Positions 33,670 to 44,500 are shown, counted from the stretch's first letter. The stretch is 64,000 nt of DNA from Pseudomonas triticicola (GCF_019145375.1 NZ_JAHSTX010000001.1:3509001-3573000), one strand, 5' to 3'. The notes: a model not told the origin generated them from the letters alone. Made by a program: numbers and translations.

Positions 33670-34689
33670 TCAGCGATACAAAACCTTCTCCGCCAACTCA
33701 TCCGCCACCCGCGCCGGCGAACGTTTTTCCGCCTGAGCATGGGCAAAGACTTCGGTCAGCCGCGAACTGATTTTCGACAGATGCGCCGTAATCGTCGGCA
33801 ACTCCTCGCCACGATGTTTAAGCGAAACGTAAATAAGCCCGCCGGCATTGATCACATAATCCGGCGCATAAAGAATCCCGCGCCGTTCCAGTTGATCCGC
33901 CACATCCAGATGGGAAAGTTGATTGTTCGCCGAACCGGCCACAGCGGAACAGCGCAGTTGCGACACCGAGTGACTGTTGAGCACACCACCCAACCCACAA
34001 GGCGCGAGAATGTCGCACGGCGTGCTGAGCAATGCGTCGTTGGCGATCGGGTGAGCATTGAGCTGTTCCATCGCCAGTTGCACCTTGCCGTGGTCGATGT
34101 CACTGACCAGCAACTCGGCGCCTGCCGCGTGCAGTTGCTCGGCCAGCGCATATCCGACATTGCCAAGGCCCTGAATGGCAATGCGCAAACCTTCGAGGTT
34201 GTCGCTGCCCAGACGCGCCATCGCCGTGGCGCGAATGCCGGTGAACACGCCCATGGCCGCATGCGGTGCCGGGTCGCCTGCCGAGGTGGTGCTGGTGACA
34301 TGCCGCGTCTGTTGGGCAATGCAGTCCATATCCGCCACTGAAGTACCGCTGTCGATGGCGGTGATGTAGCGGCCGTCGAGTTGCTCGATGCAACGGCCGA
34401 AAGCCTCGAACAACGCGGCGCGATTCTCGACATGGGCAGGGCGCACGATCACTGCCACCCCGCCGCCCTGCGCAAGGCCGGCAAGCGCCGCTTTGTAGCT
34501 CATGTTTTGCGCCAGGCGAATGGCGTCCTCGACCGCAGATTCGTCGTTGGGATAGGCAAGGTAACGGCAGCCGCCCAGGGCTGGCCCCAGGCGACTGTCA
34601 TGAATGGCAATGACCGCCTTCAACCCGGTGACCGGGTCCACGCTCAAGTGCAGCGATTCCAGGCGAGTGCTTTGCATGAGAGCGAACAT
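33670..34689 (-). CDS. Leucine (Glu/Leu/Phe/Val) dehydrogenase homologue, catalytic lysine replaced
   Basis: A 339-residue amino acid dehydrogenase of the ELFV family (NAD-dependent deamination of branched-chain amino acids). The substrate-side motif is MSYKAALAGLAQGGGVAVIV and the Rossmann motif is GLRIAIQGLGNVGYALAEQL. Lys66 (carboxylate-binding) is kept, but position 78, where the family has the catalytic Lys of GGGK, is Val (codon at 34456-34458, GTG on the coding strand). The remainder is intact and full length, so the protein may be catalytically dead, altered, or mis-sequenced. Stands alone with no bkd genes near. Confidence 0.85.
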   Translation of the reverse strand: MFALMQSTRLESLHLSVDPVTGLKAVIAIHDSRLGPALGGCRYLAYPNDESAVEDAIRLAQNMSYKAALAGLAQGGGVAVIVRPAHVENRAALFEAFGRCIEQLDGRYITAIDSGTSVADMDCIAQQTRHVTSTTSAGDPAPHAAMGVFTGIRATAMARLGSDNLEGLRIAIQGLGNVGYALAEQLHAAGAELLVSDIDHGKVQLAMEQLNAHPIANDALLSTPCDILAPCGLGGVLNSHSVSQLRCSAVAGSANNQLSHLDVADQLERRGILYAPDYVINAGGLIYVSLKHRGEELPTITAHLSKISSRLTEVFAHAQAEKRSPARVADELAEKVLYR

Positions 34690-34873
34690 CGACAGGCTCC
34701 CGAATCACTTCTTGTAGAACGCCAGTATAGGCTTGCCCCTGAAAATTGCTGGCGCGCACCAGCATGAGCCGCCGAGCGGACAATGTTGCGCCGCTATAAC
34801 TCGCGCTCAACGCGCCCGGCACTGGACGAACAACCCGGACGGGGCTAAAACGAGGCATTGGAGGGAGATTCAG

Positions 34874-35677
34874 ATGAGTGCGCGCCAACGCTTTTTCGAA
34901 TGCCTGCATCGTTCACCGCCGGCCCTGCTGGAAGCTGCGCTGTGGATAAGTGCCGAGCACGACAAAACCCTCGAGCCCGAGGCATGGTTGCGCACCTTCA
35001 AGGATCTGCAACTACGCGTCAGCTATGGCCTGCCGATGCTGCCGGTCAGCGAACTGGCGCAACCGCTGTTGCGGCGCATGGTCGATCTCGGTTTCGCGCA
35101 GGATGATTTCCTGCCGCTGCGCCCGCAGGCGGCGCTGCTGCATCGTGTGTTGCACACCCAGCGCGGTCAGCCGCTGGCATTGGCGTTGATCGCACTGGAA
35201 CTGGCGCATGGCCTCGAAATTCCTTTGGTCGGGGTCAACTTCCCCGGGCATTTCCTGTTGCGGGTACCCGGCGCCGACCACTTGCTCGACCCTTGCGGAG
35301 GTCGACGCTTGTATCCCAACGACTGTCGCGAACTGTTGCAACGCCAATACGGCCCGAACATGCAGCTCAGCGCCGAGCATCTGCTGACGGCCACGCCAGT
35401 GCAGATGCTGCAACGTCTGTCACGCAACCTGCGCCAATTGCACCTGACCCACGACGATCACATCGCCGCGCTGATCGACGCAGAACGAGTGCTCGAACTG
35501 GGTGATGCGAAGGCCTCCGATTACATGGCCCGGGCCAGTCTGTATCAACGGCTGGACTGCCCGAACGCCGAGCGCTTCGATCTGGAGCATGCGTTATTGC
35601 TCAGCGAAGACCCGATCCAGCGCCTGCGCCTGACCGAACGCCTCGGCCATCTGCCGCCCAACTCCGTCGTGCATTGA
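34874..35677 (+). CDS. SirB1-family transglutaminase-like / TPR protein
   Basis: A 267-residue protein. The transglutaminase-like core contains the SirB1 signature RGQPLALALIALELAHGLE and VNFPGHFLLRV. A C-terminal tetratricopeptide-like part follows (LGDAKASDYMARASLYQRLD). The catalytic Cys-His-Asp triad of true transglutaminases is not evident. GGAGG at 34859-34863 precedes the ATG at 34874. Family function is unresolved; members are widespread in gamma-proteobacteria. Confidence 0.85.
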   Translation: MSARQRFFECLHRSPPALLEAALWISAEHDKTLEPEAWLRTFKDLQLRVSYGLPMLPVSELAQPLLRRMVDLGFAQDDFLPLRPQAALLHRVLHTQRGQPLALALIALELAHGLEIPLVGVNFPGHFLLRVPGADHLLDPCGGRRLYPNDCRELLQRQYGPNMQLSAEHLLTATPVQMLQRLSRNLRQLHLTHDDHIAALIDAERVLELGDAKASDYMARASLYQRLDCPNAERFDLEHALLLSEDPIQRLRLTERLGHLPPNSVVH

Positions 35678-35723
35678 CCGCTTTTTGCAGGTTTGCCCCC
35701 ATCCTTGAGGCCCACACAAAGCT

Positions 35724-35815
35724 GTGTGGGAGCGAGCCTGCTCGCGAAGCAGGCACCTCGGTCTCCGGTCAAACCGCGTTATCGTTCTTCGCGAGCAGGC
35801 TCGCTCCCACGGTGG
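35724..35815. repeat. REP pair overlapping the 3' end of the MFS gene
   Basis: TGTGTGGGAGCGAGCCTGCTCGCGAAG and TTCTTCGCGAGCAGGCTCGCTCCCAC face each other. The right-hand REP lies inside the coding frame of the minus-strand MFS gene and encodes its last residues. Confidence 0.9.
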
Positions 35816-37139
35816 CTCGGGAGGCATCAGTGGGCGAGCGCACCTGAATGATCAGCAGTGCGGCAATCACCGCCGGGATCGCGCAGAAGAAGAAAATCTG
35901 CTCCACCGGTATGTGCATCGCCAGCAGCAGGCTGCCAAACAGCGGCCCGAGGATCGAACCGAAACGTCCCACGCCCAATGCCCATCCGGTGCCGGTAGCG
36001 CGCACATGGGCCGGGTAGAAATTGCTGGCAAAGGCATTCAGCGTCAGTTGCCCGCCGATGATGCAGAACCCGGCGGCAAACACACAGGCCACCAGAAAAC
36101 GCGGATCGTCATGGTTGAGCCCGAGCAGAATCGTGCACAGCGCCGCCCCTGCCAGTACGCCGGACAACAGGCGCACCTCGCGTTGCAAACGGTCGGCGAA
36201 CCAGGCCATACAGATCGCGCCAAGGGTCCCGGCGAACAGGAACATCGACGTCACCAGATTGGCTTCGTTGAGTTTCAATCCGCTTTCCAGCAGCAGCGTT
36301 GGCAGCCAGCTGATCATGAAATACAACAGAATCAGGCTGACAAAAAACGTCGCCCAGATCAGCAAGGTTGGCCGCGCGTAGCCGTTGAGAAACAATTCGA
36401 CCACGGTCAGTTTGCTGCCCTGTTCGCGCTCGTTCTGCTCGACGCTGGCCACCGGTGGCTGCCAGTCCGGCAACATCCGCGCGCTGACTTTGCGCAGCCG
36501 TGCATAAGGCGGTGCATCACGCAGCAAACGCGGCAGCGATTCCGGCAACATCCACCAGAGAAACGGAGACAGCAGCAACGGCGTCACGCCGCCGGCGAGG
36601 AACACAGCCTGCCAGCCGAACTGATCGATGAAACCGGCGGCAACAAAACCTCCCGCTGCCCCACCGAACGAGAAACCACAGGCAGCCAGCGTCACCATCA
36701 AGGTACGCAGACGCGGTGGTGAATATTCCGACATCAAGGCCATGGCGCTGGGCATCGCGCCGCCCATGCCGATGCCGCAGATGAATCGCGCGATCATCAG
36801 CGTGTTCAGCGAATCGGCGAAAACCATCAGCACCGTCAGCGTGGCGTAGATCAATACGCAGGCAAGCAGAATGCGACGCACACCGAAGCGGTCAGCCAGC
36901 GGCGTAACCGCGAGCGACCCGAGGGTCAGGCCGAGCAGGTTGGCACTGAAAACCGGCCCGAACGCGGATTTTTCCAGCCCCCGGTCCTGGGCCAGCGCCG
37001 GCACTACATAACCAAGCACCTGGGCGTCATAACCGTCGGTGACCAGCAGCAACGCCAGCAGAATCAACAGCAACCACTGATAACGGGACACAGGCCGGGC
37101 GTCGAGCGCCGCACGGAAGCTGGCAATCTGGTTATGCAT
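35769..37139 (-). CDS. MFS transporter, aromatic acid:H+ symporter type
   Basis: A 456-residue major facilitator with twelve helices. The AAHS (PcaK/BenK-like) motifs DGYDAQVLGYVVPALAQD and LTLGSLAVTPLADRFGVRR, and the middle DWQPPVASVEQ loop, are visible. It lies downstream of maiA in the homogentisate cluster, so it may import homogentisate or a related aromatic acid; this is inferred. The last ~13 residues (TVGASLLAKNDNAV) are the translation of a REP element, so the original stop was lost or overwritten. Confidence 0.88.
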   Translation of the reverse strand: MHNQIASFRAALDARPVSRYQWLLLILLALLLVTDGYDAQVLGYVVPALAQDRGLEKSAFGPVFSANLLGLTLGSLAVTPLADRFGVRRILLACVLIYATLTVLMVFADSLNTLMIARFICGIGMGGAMPSAMALMSEYSPPRLRTLMVTLAACGFSFGGAAGGFVAAGFIDQFGWQAVFLAGGVTPLLLSPFLWWMLPESLPRLLRDAPPYARLRKVSARMLPDWQPPVASVEQNEREQGSKLTVVELFLNGYARPTLLIWATFFVSLILLYFMISWLPTLLLESGLKLNEANLVTSMFLFAGTLGAICMAWFADRLQREVRLLSGVLAGAALCTILLGLNHDDPRFLVACVFAAGFCIIGGQLTLNAFASNFYPAHVRATGTGWALGVGRFGSILGPLFGSLLLAMHIPVEQIFFFCAIPAVIAALLIIQVRSPTDASRATVGASLLAKNDNAV

Positions 37140-37191
37140 CGCAAGGTACCTGTTTTTGTTTTTATGATTATTTCGCTATTGCCACCTCGAT

Positions 37192-37286
37192 CCCTGTGGG
37201 AGCGGGCTTGCCCGCGATGACGGCGGCACATTCAACACAAGGGTGTCTGGACGATCGCTATCGCGGGCAAGCCCGCTCCCACAGGT
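37192..37286. repeat. REP pair between MFS gene and maiA
   Basis: CTGTGGGAGCGGGCTTGCCCGCGATG and ATCGCGGGCAAGCCCGCTCCCACAGG are inverted around a ~40-base spacer. This is the GGGCTTGCCCGC variant of the Pseudomonas REP. Confidence 0.88.
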
Positions 37287-37299
37287 TTTTGGTCTTCAG

Positions 37300-37935
37300 T
37301 TACGGGGTGTCCGGTTGATTGGCTGGATGCGCCTTGATAAACGCCGGATGTTCAGCCGCCAACGCAGCCACACGGCAAATCTTCGGATATGCCTCCAGGC
37401 TGACGTTGAACCGCTCAGCCGCATACAACTGCGGAATCAGATACACATCTGCCACGCACGGCCATTCGCCAAAACAGAAACCGCTGTCGCCGATCAACTG
37501 CTCCACTGTCGCCAGCCCTTGGCTGATCCAATGGCTGATCCACTCCACCACTTGCGCCTCATTCTGCCCCGCCTGGCGCAGGCGATTGAGCACGCTGACG
37601 TTGTGCAGCGGGTGCACGTCGCAGCCGATCACCGCTGCAACGCCGCGCACCTGCGCGCGCGCCAGCAGATCATCCGGCAGCAGCGGCACCTGTGGATAAC
37701 GCTCCTCCAGATACTCGATGATCGCCGGCGACTGAATCAGCAGCGCGCCGTCATCAGTGCGCAAGGTCGGCACCCGCCCCTGCGGATTGAGCGCCAGATA
37801 CGCCGGTTGCCGATGCTCACCGCCCGACAGTGCGATCAGGTTGACCGGCAACGCCTGGTAATCGAGGCCCTTCAACGCCAGCGCAATGCGCACCCGATAC
37901 GACGAAGTGGAACGGTAATAGCCATAGAGATCCAT
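37300..37935 (-). CDS. maiA: Maleylacetoacetate isomerase
   Basis: A 211-residue zeta-class glutathione transferase that isomerises maleylacetoacetate to fumarylacetoacetate. The N-terminal active site YYRSTSSYRVRIALALKG has the SSYRVR motif with the catalytic serine, and GDSGFCFGEWPCVADVYLIP is the usual second-domain motif. It follows fahA by 12 bases. Full family length. Confidence 0.93.
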   Translation of the reverse strand: MDLYGYYRSTSSYRVRIALALKGLDYQALPVNLIALSGGEHRQPAYLALNPQGRVPTLRTDDGALLIQSPAIIEYLEERYPQVPLLPDDLLARAQVRGVAAVIGCDVHPLHNVSVLNRLRQAGQNEAQVVEWISHWISQGLATVEQLIGDSGFCFGEWPCVADVYLIPQLYAAERFNVSLEAYPKICRVAALAAEHPAFIKAHPANQPDTP

Positions 37936-37947
37936 AAGCCGCTCCCG

Positions 37948-39252
37948 TCAGCGCGCAGCGATCACGGTGCCGCGACATTCGCCGAAGCCGATCGAGGCAA
38001 AACCTTCACGGGCACAGCGGGCGCGCAGGATGATTTCGTCACCGTCCTCAAGGAACTTGCGCACTTCGCCGGAAGCCAGTTCGATCGGTTTCTTACCGCC
38101 CTCGGTAATCTCCAGCAGGCTGCCAAACTGGCCGTTTTCCGGGCCGGACAAAGTGCCCGACCCAAACAGGTCCCCAGCCTGCAACTGGCAACCGTTGACG
38201 CTGTGGTGCGCGACCATTTGCGCGACGGTCCAGTACATGTAGCGAGTGTTGCTCAGGGTTAAACGATGGGCGGGCAGGTTCTGCTCGCGCATGGTTTCGG
38301 TACGCAGCAGCACTTCCAGTTCGATGTCGAAGGCGCCGCCGTCCTGATCACGCTTGTCGAGCAGATACGGCAGCGGCTGCGGATCACCTTCAGGGCGCGC
38401 CGGCTGTGCCGTGCGGAACGGCTCGAGCGCTTCGGCCGTCACCACCCACGGCGAAACACTGGTGATGAAACTTTTCGACAGAAACGGCCCGAGTGGCTGG
38501 TATTCCCAAGCCTGGATATCCCGTGCCGACCAATCGTTGAGCAGGCCGAAACCGGCGATGTGCTCGGCAGCGTCACCGATGGCAATCGGCTCGCCCATCT
38601 CATTGCCCTGGCCGATCCAGATGCCCAGCTCCAGTTCGTAATCCAGACGTGCGCATGGGCCGAAGACCGGTTCGGTCTGCCCGGCTGGCAGCGTCTGGCC
38701 TTTCGGCCGACGCACGTCGGTGCCGGACGCACGCACCGTGGAAGCGCGACCGTGGTAACCGATCGGCACGTGCTTGTAGTTCGGCAGCAGCGGGTTATCC
38801 GGGCGGAACAGTTTGCCGACGTTCTGCGCGTGCTCGATGCCGACGTAGAAGTCGGTGTAATCGCTGATTCGCGCCGGCAGGTGCATCTGGCAATCGGCAG
38901 CCAGTGGCAAGACTTTCGCGCCTTGCGCTTCGATGCTGCCGCGCAGGGTGCTGCCTTCACTGAACAGTTCGATCAGGCGTTTGCGCAGGGCGACTCGCGC
39001 CTCACGACCAAGTTCGAAGAACGCGTTCAACTGCCCGCCATGCATGGCTTCCACCGCACTGCGTGCGACACCGTCGAACAGCCCGGCCTCAAGCGCCACC
39101 TGCAAATCGAAGATGTGCTCGCCGATCGCCACGCCCGCGCGCGGACTGCAATCGTTGAGACTGAACACGCCCAGCGGCAGATTCTGCAACGGGAAATCGC
39201 TGTGACCGTTGGCCGAAGCGACCCAGCTGCGGGTGATGGAATTCTGTGTCAT
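37948..39252 (-). CDS. fahA: Fumarylacetoacetase
   Basis: A 434-residue hydrolase that splits fumarylacetoacetate into fumarate and acetoacetate, the last step of tyrosine breakdown. Metal-binding acidic residues appear in DYTDFYVGIEHAQNVG, YELELGIWIGQGNEM and LNDWSARDIQAWEYQPLG. The N-terminal SH3-like domain (about 1-118) is present. It begins 3 bases after the hmgA stop, so the genes are co-transcribed. Confidence 0.94.
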   Translation of the reverse strand: MTQNSITRSWVASANGHSDFPLQNLPLGVFSLNDCSPRAGVAIGEHIFDLQVALEAGLFDGVARSAVEAMHGGQLNAFFELGREARVALRKRLIELFSEGSTLRGSIEAQGAKVLPLAADCQMHLPARISDYTDFYVGIEHAQNVGKLFRPDNPLLPNYKHVPIGYHGRASTVRASGTDVRRPKGQTLPAGQTEPVFGPCARLDYELELGIWIGQGNEMGEPIAIGDAAEHIAGFGLLNDWSARDIQAWEYQPLGPFLSKSFITSVSPWVVTAEALEPFRTAQPARPEGDPQPLPYLLDKRDQDGGAFDIELEVLLRTETMREQNLPAHRLTLSNTRYMYWTVAQMVAHHSVNGCQLQAGDLFGSGTLSGPENGQFGSLLEITEGGKKPIELASGEVRKFLEDGDEIILRARCAREGFASIGFGECRGTVIAAR

Positions 39253-39255
39253 GGG

Positions 39256-40560
39256 TTATCTCCGGGTCGGGTCGAACGTGGCGGGCAGCGAGGCCCAGCA
39301 AGCGTCATAACTGGATTGCAACTGTGGGCAGTCGAGAGCGAAACGGCTTGGGCGCAGCACCTGGCTGGTCTCGAACATGAAGGCCATGGTGTTATCGATT
39401 TTTGCAGGTGCAAGCTCGGCGTTGATCGCCCTGGTGCAGGTCTCGCCGTCGGGGCCGTGGGCGCTCATGCAGCTGTGCAGCGACGCGCCGCCGGGCACGA
39501 AACCTTCAGCCTTGGCGTCGTATTCGCCCTGGATCAGGCCCATGAATTCGTTCATCAGGTTGCGATGGAACCACGGCGGCCGGAAGGTCTTTTCGGCGAC
39601 CATCCAGCGCGGCGGGAAGATCACGAAATCGAGGTTAGCCAGACCGTGCACGCTGGTCGGCGAGGTCAGTACGGTGAAAATCGAAGGATCGGGATGATCG
39701 AAACTCACCGTGCCGATGGTGTTGAAACGGCGCAGGTCGTATTTGTACGGCACGTTGTTGCCGTGCCAGGCGACCACATTGAGCGGTGAGTGATTGAGTT
39801 CGGTGGCCCACAACTGGCCAAGGAATTTCTGCACCAGAGTAGTCGGTTGCTGGAGGTTTTCGTAGGCAGCGACCGGGGTGAGGAAATCCCGGGGATTGGC
39901 CAGACCGTTGCTGCCGATCGGCCCAAGATCTGGCAGGCGCAGCGGCGCGCCATGGTTCTCGGCGAGGTAGCCGCGTGCCTGTGGATCGAGCAGTTCGACG
40001 CGAAATTTCAGGCCACGCGGCAGAACGACGACTTCCAGCGGCGCCACTTCGAGTACGCCCAGTTCGGTGGCGATACGCAGGCGACCGAGTTGCGGCACCA
40101 GCAGCATTTCCCCATCGGCGTTGAAGAACACCCGCTCCATCGAACGATTGGCGGCGTAGTTATAAATGCTGATGCCAGACGGTTTCTCGGCACCGGCGTT
40201 GGCCGCCATGCTGACCAGGCCATCGATGAAATCCGTCGGTTCGGTCGGCAGCTCCAGTGGATTCCAGCGCAGGCGATTGGGCGTCACTTCACCCAACGGT
40301 CCGCCGGCCAGTTGCCGTTCCAGTTTCACGAACGCCGGGTGGTTGGCCGATGGCTGAATCCGGTACATCCAGGTGCGGCGCGCTTCACCGCGCGGCATGG
40401 TGAACGCGGTGCCGGAGAACAGTTCGGTATACAGGCCGTACGGGGCTTTTTGCGGGGAATTCTGGCCTACGGGCAGCGCGCCGGGCAACGCTTCAGTGCT
40501 GAATTCGTTGCCGAAGCCGGACTGGTAAACCAGGTCCTGCGCGGTTGAATCGAGGTTCAT
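39256..40560 (-). CDS. hmgA: Homogentisate 1,2-dioxygenase
   Basis: A 434-residue Fe(II) ring-cleaving dioxygenase that opens homogentisate to maleylacetoacetate. Signatures: [20 protein letters not shown] at the N-terminus, [20 protein letters not shown] and [17 protein letters not shown] carrying the iron ligands. ATG at 40560 is supported by AGGAGG 5 bases upstream; the longer frame is not family-like. First gene of the hmgA-fahA-maiA operon, opposite hmgR. Confidence 0.95.
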   Translation of the reverse strand: MNLDSTAQDLVYQSGFGNEFSTEALPGALPVGQNSPQKAPYGLYTELFSGTAFTMPRGEARRTWMYRIQPSANHPAFVKLERQLAGGPLGEVTPNRLRWNPLELPTEPTDFIDGLVSMAANAGAEKPSGISIYNYAANRSMERVFFNADGEMLLVPQLGRLRIATELGVLEVAPLEVVVLPRGLKFRVELLDPQARGYLAENHGAPLRLPDLGPIGSNGLANPRDFLTPVAAYENLQQPTTLVQKFLGQLWATELNHSPLNVVAWHGNNVPYKYDLRRFNTIGTVSFDHPDPSIFTVLTSPTSVHGLANLDFVIFPPRWMVAEKTFRPPWFHRNLMNEFMGLIQGEYDAKAEGFVPGGASLHSCMSAHGPDGETCTRAINAELAPAKIDNTMAFMFETSQVLRPSRFALDCPQLQSSYDACWASLPATFDPTRR

Positions 40561-40637
40561 GGAGCCTCCTGAACAGGGAGTCGGCAATGGCCCATCGCTC
40601 TGGCTCAGAGGTTTCGGCACGCCGGGGTTGTTATTAT

Positions 40638-40652
40638 CGTAATCTGATTACG
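40638..40652. promoter_or_regulatory. Palindromic HmgR operator
   Basis: CGTAATCTGATTACG is a perfect inverted repeat (CGTAATC/GATTACG around T) in the hmgA-hmgR intergenic region. A half-site CGTAAT recurs at 40658. A palindromic HmgR site has been described in the P. putida hmg promoter; the exact match is from memory. Confidence 0.75.
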
Positions 40653-40723
40653 CATAACGTAATTTGCTCGCTATCCAGCGTCAAGCTATAAAGACGCCCA
40701 TTCGAACCGGAACCGCCAGCCCC

Positions 40724-41503
40724 ATGGAAAAAACCAGCGACAGCAACGGCAAACAGAAAGTCCGCTCCGCCGAGGTCGGCACCGACATCCTCAAGGCTTT
40801 GGCCGAGTTGTCACCGTCGACTTCGCTGTCACGTCTGGCCGAACACGTGCAGATGCCGGCGAGCAAGGTGCATCGCTATCTGCAAGCGTTGATTGCTTCG
40901 GGATTTGCCGAACAGAACGCCGCCACCAACCATTACGGCCTCGGTCGCGAAGCGCTGCGGGTGGGCCTGGCCGCACTCAACAGCATGGACGTGCTGAAAG
41001 TCGCCGCCCTGCCGCTTTCCGAGTTGCGCGACGAACTCAACGAAACCTGCTTTCTCGCGGTGTGGGGCAATCAGGGCGCAACCGTGGTGCATATCGAACC
41101 GGCGGTGCGCGCGGTGACGGTGGTGACGCAATTGGGTTCGGTGCTGCCGCTGCTCAGCTCGTCCACCGGGCTGGTGTTCAGCGCTTACCTGCCGCACCGG
41201 GAAACCGATGAATTGCGCGAGCAGGAGATCGCTGTCGCGGAGCATCCGCTCAAGGATGAAACAGCCTATGCAGCGTTGTGTGAACAGATCCGCGAACGCG
41301 GTCTGCATCACGTGCATGGTTTGTTGATGCCGGGTGTGGATGCGCTTTCTGCGCCAGTGTTCAACGCGGTCGGGCAGATCGCTGCGGTACTGACCATCGT
41401 CGGCCCGACCTCGCTGTTCCACGCCGACGAAAACGGCCCGGCGGCGCAGCGGTTGTTGGCTGCGACCCGGGCCGTGAGTTGGCGCATGGGTTACGAAAGA
41501 TAA
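40724..41503 (+). CDS. hmgR: IclR-family repressor of homogentisate genes
   Basis: A 259-residue IclR regulator. The winged helix is at about residues 15-75 (GTDILKALAELSPSTSLSRL, MPASKVHRYLQALIASGFAE). The GAF-like effector domain contains NETCFLAVWGNQGATVVHIE and GLLMPGVDALSAPVFNAVGQ. Position and direction, divergent from hmgA with a palindrome between, identify it as the homogentisate-responsive repressor HmgR. Confidence 0.9.
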   Translation: MEKTSDSNGKQKVRSAEVGTDILKALAELSPSTSLSRLAEHVQMPASKVHRYLQALIASGFAEQNAATNHYGLGREALRVGLAALNSMDVLKVAALPLSELRDELNETCFLAVWGNQGATVVHIEPAVRAVTVVTQLGSVLPLLSSSTGLVFSAYLPHRETDELREQEIAVAEHPLKDETAYAALCEQIRERGLHHVHGLLMPGVDALSAPVFNAVGQIAAVLTIVGPTSLFHADENGPAAQRLLAATRAVSWRMGYER

Positions 41504-41529
41504 ATCAGACTATGAGCGCTCGAAACGGC

Positions 41530-44500
41530 TCAGCGAACCGTGGTCTTGCTTGATGCAGACTCAGCCTCTTCCATCAATGACTTGAAGAACCCGATCAGTT
41601 CATCGGCGGGGTCTTCATGGCCGGTGTAATACGTAACCAGTTCCGCGACCGTGCGGGCGTCTTCAAACAGACTCAGGAACGAGCGTTGCGCACGGGTAAG
41701 TTCTTTGACCGGCGCCCCCGCCGCTGCAGCCTGACCCAATGTCAGCAGTCCGCTCAATACATCCTGCACATGCCCCAGCGCGGCGGAATAATCACCCCGT
41801 CGGTGCGACTGCGACGCGTCGTAGATGCTTTTCATCACCTGCACAGCCACCACCACCGTGCCTACGGGTGGCACCAGCAGGCTGACAATGTTTGCGGCCT
41901 TCAACAGATTTTCATAAACCACACCGGCGATTATTTCGTTGAGACTGGTGGTCCGTTCGTCGATGTCACTCAATACACGGCTTACTCGGTCATCATGGAA
42001 AGTGAACAGATCGGGCAGTAACGAACGCTGCTGCGTGCGAATGACCGGTCGGGCATCAACCGTTGCGACCAGATTATCGAAGTAGTCATTGATCACATTC
42101 TGGTCAATCAGCAGTATCCGCTCGCTGTAATAGTTCCTGAATGGGCCTTTTCGAAAACGAATCGAAGGAATGAACTCGGCGATTGGCCGGAAGTTGACTT
42201 GGTCCGGCGCGTCAGGCGTGTAGAGCAAGTCGAAGAAGCCTGACGACAACTTCAGTCGGAAAATATAAACGCCGCCAACCGTGCGGTCACCGGGAGTCGT
42301 CAGACCCAGCGCGCCAATATTGAATTTGTACAGACCGATATCACCTTCGGCGGTGCTGGTTCCTACCGACTGATAACCGCCACTTTCTTTCAGGTTGTCG
42401 ATAACCCCTTGAACAGCAGAGAAAGACTCTGTCGATAATCTGCCGTTGGTAAAGTCGGCAAACGCATTGCGATACATTTCACAGCGAATTTTCCGGGCGT
42501 GGACCGCGCGCTTGAAAGCGTAATCAGGATGAGCCTTGTTCAGATATTGCTCTTTCAGCGTCGCGGTATATCGGTCGCCGGGACGGAACGTTTTTGACAG
42601 CGAAGACAGGTCGCGGATATCCAGTTCTTTAACAGCGGGATGGTTATTCACCAAATAGAATTTCGGGCTGTATTTCGTTTCGTACGCCGGATGATCCGCT
42701 TCGAAAGCGAGTCCCTCAAGCAGGACATCGGTAACGCTTTTACGAAACTCTTCGGTCTGAATAATGATCTGGTCGGGATTGACGGAAACGTTGCTGCCAC
42801 GCGAACGCAATATGTCTTCTATCTGGGCTTTCACAGCGTCATAGGTGAACTGCTCGAATGTCGGAAAACCATTGTCTCGTGCATCAACCGTGGACAGCGC
42901 CTTGAGTTCGGTTGTCAGACGCGAATAGCGCTTGCGCCCTTCAATGCCAAGCGCCCGATAAGCTGCCGGTGCAATGGCCTTGTGCAGCGCTACTTCGGTT
43001 CGGTAGGCGACATTTACGTAGTCCGCCAAAGGTGCCTTGGCGTTCAGATAAAGATCGACCGGCCGGCTGTCAAGCGTGTAGCGGTAGCTCAGTTGAGTGC
43101 CAGCGCTGCCAAGCAACTCACCCGCCTCGTGCAGGTAGTCGGGATGGATCATCAATGCGGCGTATTCACGATCCGCCGACAATGCCGACTCCAGCCAGCG
43201 GTTCGCCGCGTAGATATCGGAAAATTTCTGCAGTTCGAATTGACCGCCAGCTGTTTTGACCAACATCAGTGACGGTACGTATTCCTTGGCCGAAATAATC
43301 AGAACGTCTTTCAGCGCTGGCACTTGCAGCCTGATTTTCAAGCCCTGAATAGTCACCGCAGGGTCGTTCGCCATGGCTCGCGCGATGATGTTCGCATCGG
43401 TGGAGTCCAGCTTGCCGGACTGACGAGCAACAAAAGCTGCAAACTCCATCTGGCTGAAGAGATAGTTGCGATAAGCCTCCTGATAAGCAACCGACGGCGA
43501 GTATGCAAGACTGCCGGTAAACTCAAGGCGCAGATTGCGATTTTCCAGCCACTGCTCGAGCGCTACTGCCGTCAGCCGACTTCCGTCGGGAGCGCCGATG
43601 ATAGTCAGAGTCGCTTTGTAACCAGTGTCATGCAGACCGAAAACAACAAACTCGGTCAGCGTCCGGGTCTCTTCCTGTTCGATGGTCCGACCGGCAACTT
43701 GCAAAGTGTAAGAGCTATGGACACTGATCGCTTCTGGATCCAGGCGTTCGTCAAAGGCCCTCTGCGCCCATGCGGCGAACGTGCGCACCACATAGTCCTT
43801 GAAAGAAAAACACGCATCGAACGCGCTCGAATATGCGGCCTCATACTGGTCTTTGGATGCTTCAAGTTCGCTATAACGTTGTTGAACATCGTTACCAGCG
43901 GCATGCAGCCAAAGCGGCCAGTCGTTGCGTTTCAGCGCAGCCCAAAGCAAATAAAAGCGGGTGTCGATACCGTAACGCAGCACATGCAGGCGTTGATTCT
44001 CCTGAAGCATGGAGGTCAGCGGTTTTTCCAGTAGTTCCCGGCCAATGATCATGGTCGACACACTTTCAAGCTGACCTTTGAGGTGGGCGTCTGCACAAAA
44101 CGCATGAGGACTTTGCGTGGCTTTCGGATAACTGATCTGCTCACTACGCAGGGAAAGTCTCTGCTGAAGTTTGCTGTGCAAATCGGTATTTCTTTCAAAG
44201 AATTCAAAGCCGTTTTCCGGCGTGTGCAGCAGATAGGAAGTCGATTCGTTGACCAGTTGCATCTCTGCGTCCGCACGCTCGGCGTTGTCCATAACGAAAC
44301 ACGGCTGGCGCACCAGAAGATAATCCTGTGCCGGTTGCAGGTTGACTGCAAACGCTGCGCGACCGGCATCTGCGTCGAGCAGGTGGGCGAATCGCTCGCC
44401 CAACCGGGCATCGAAATTGTTGGCCATGACCGACAGCGACAGCTCTGCACTGGTGACCACGGCATAGGCTTCGATGAAAGCCTGCTTATTGGACAGCGGT

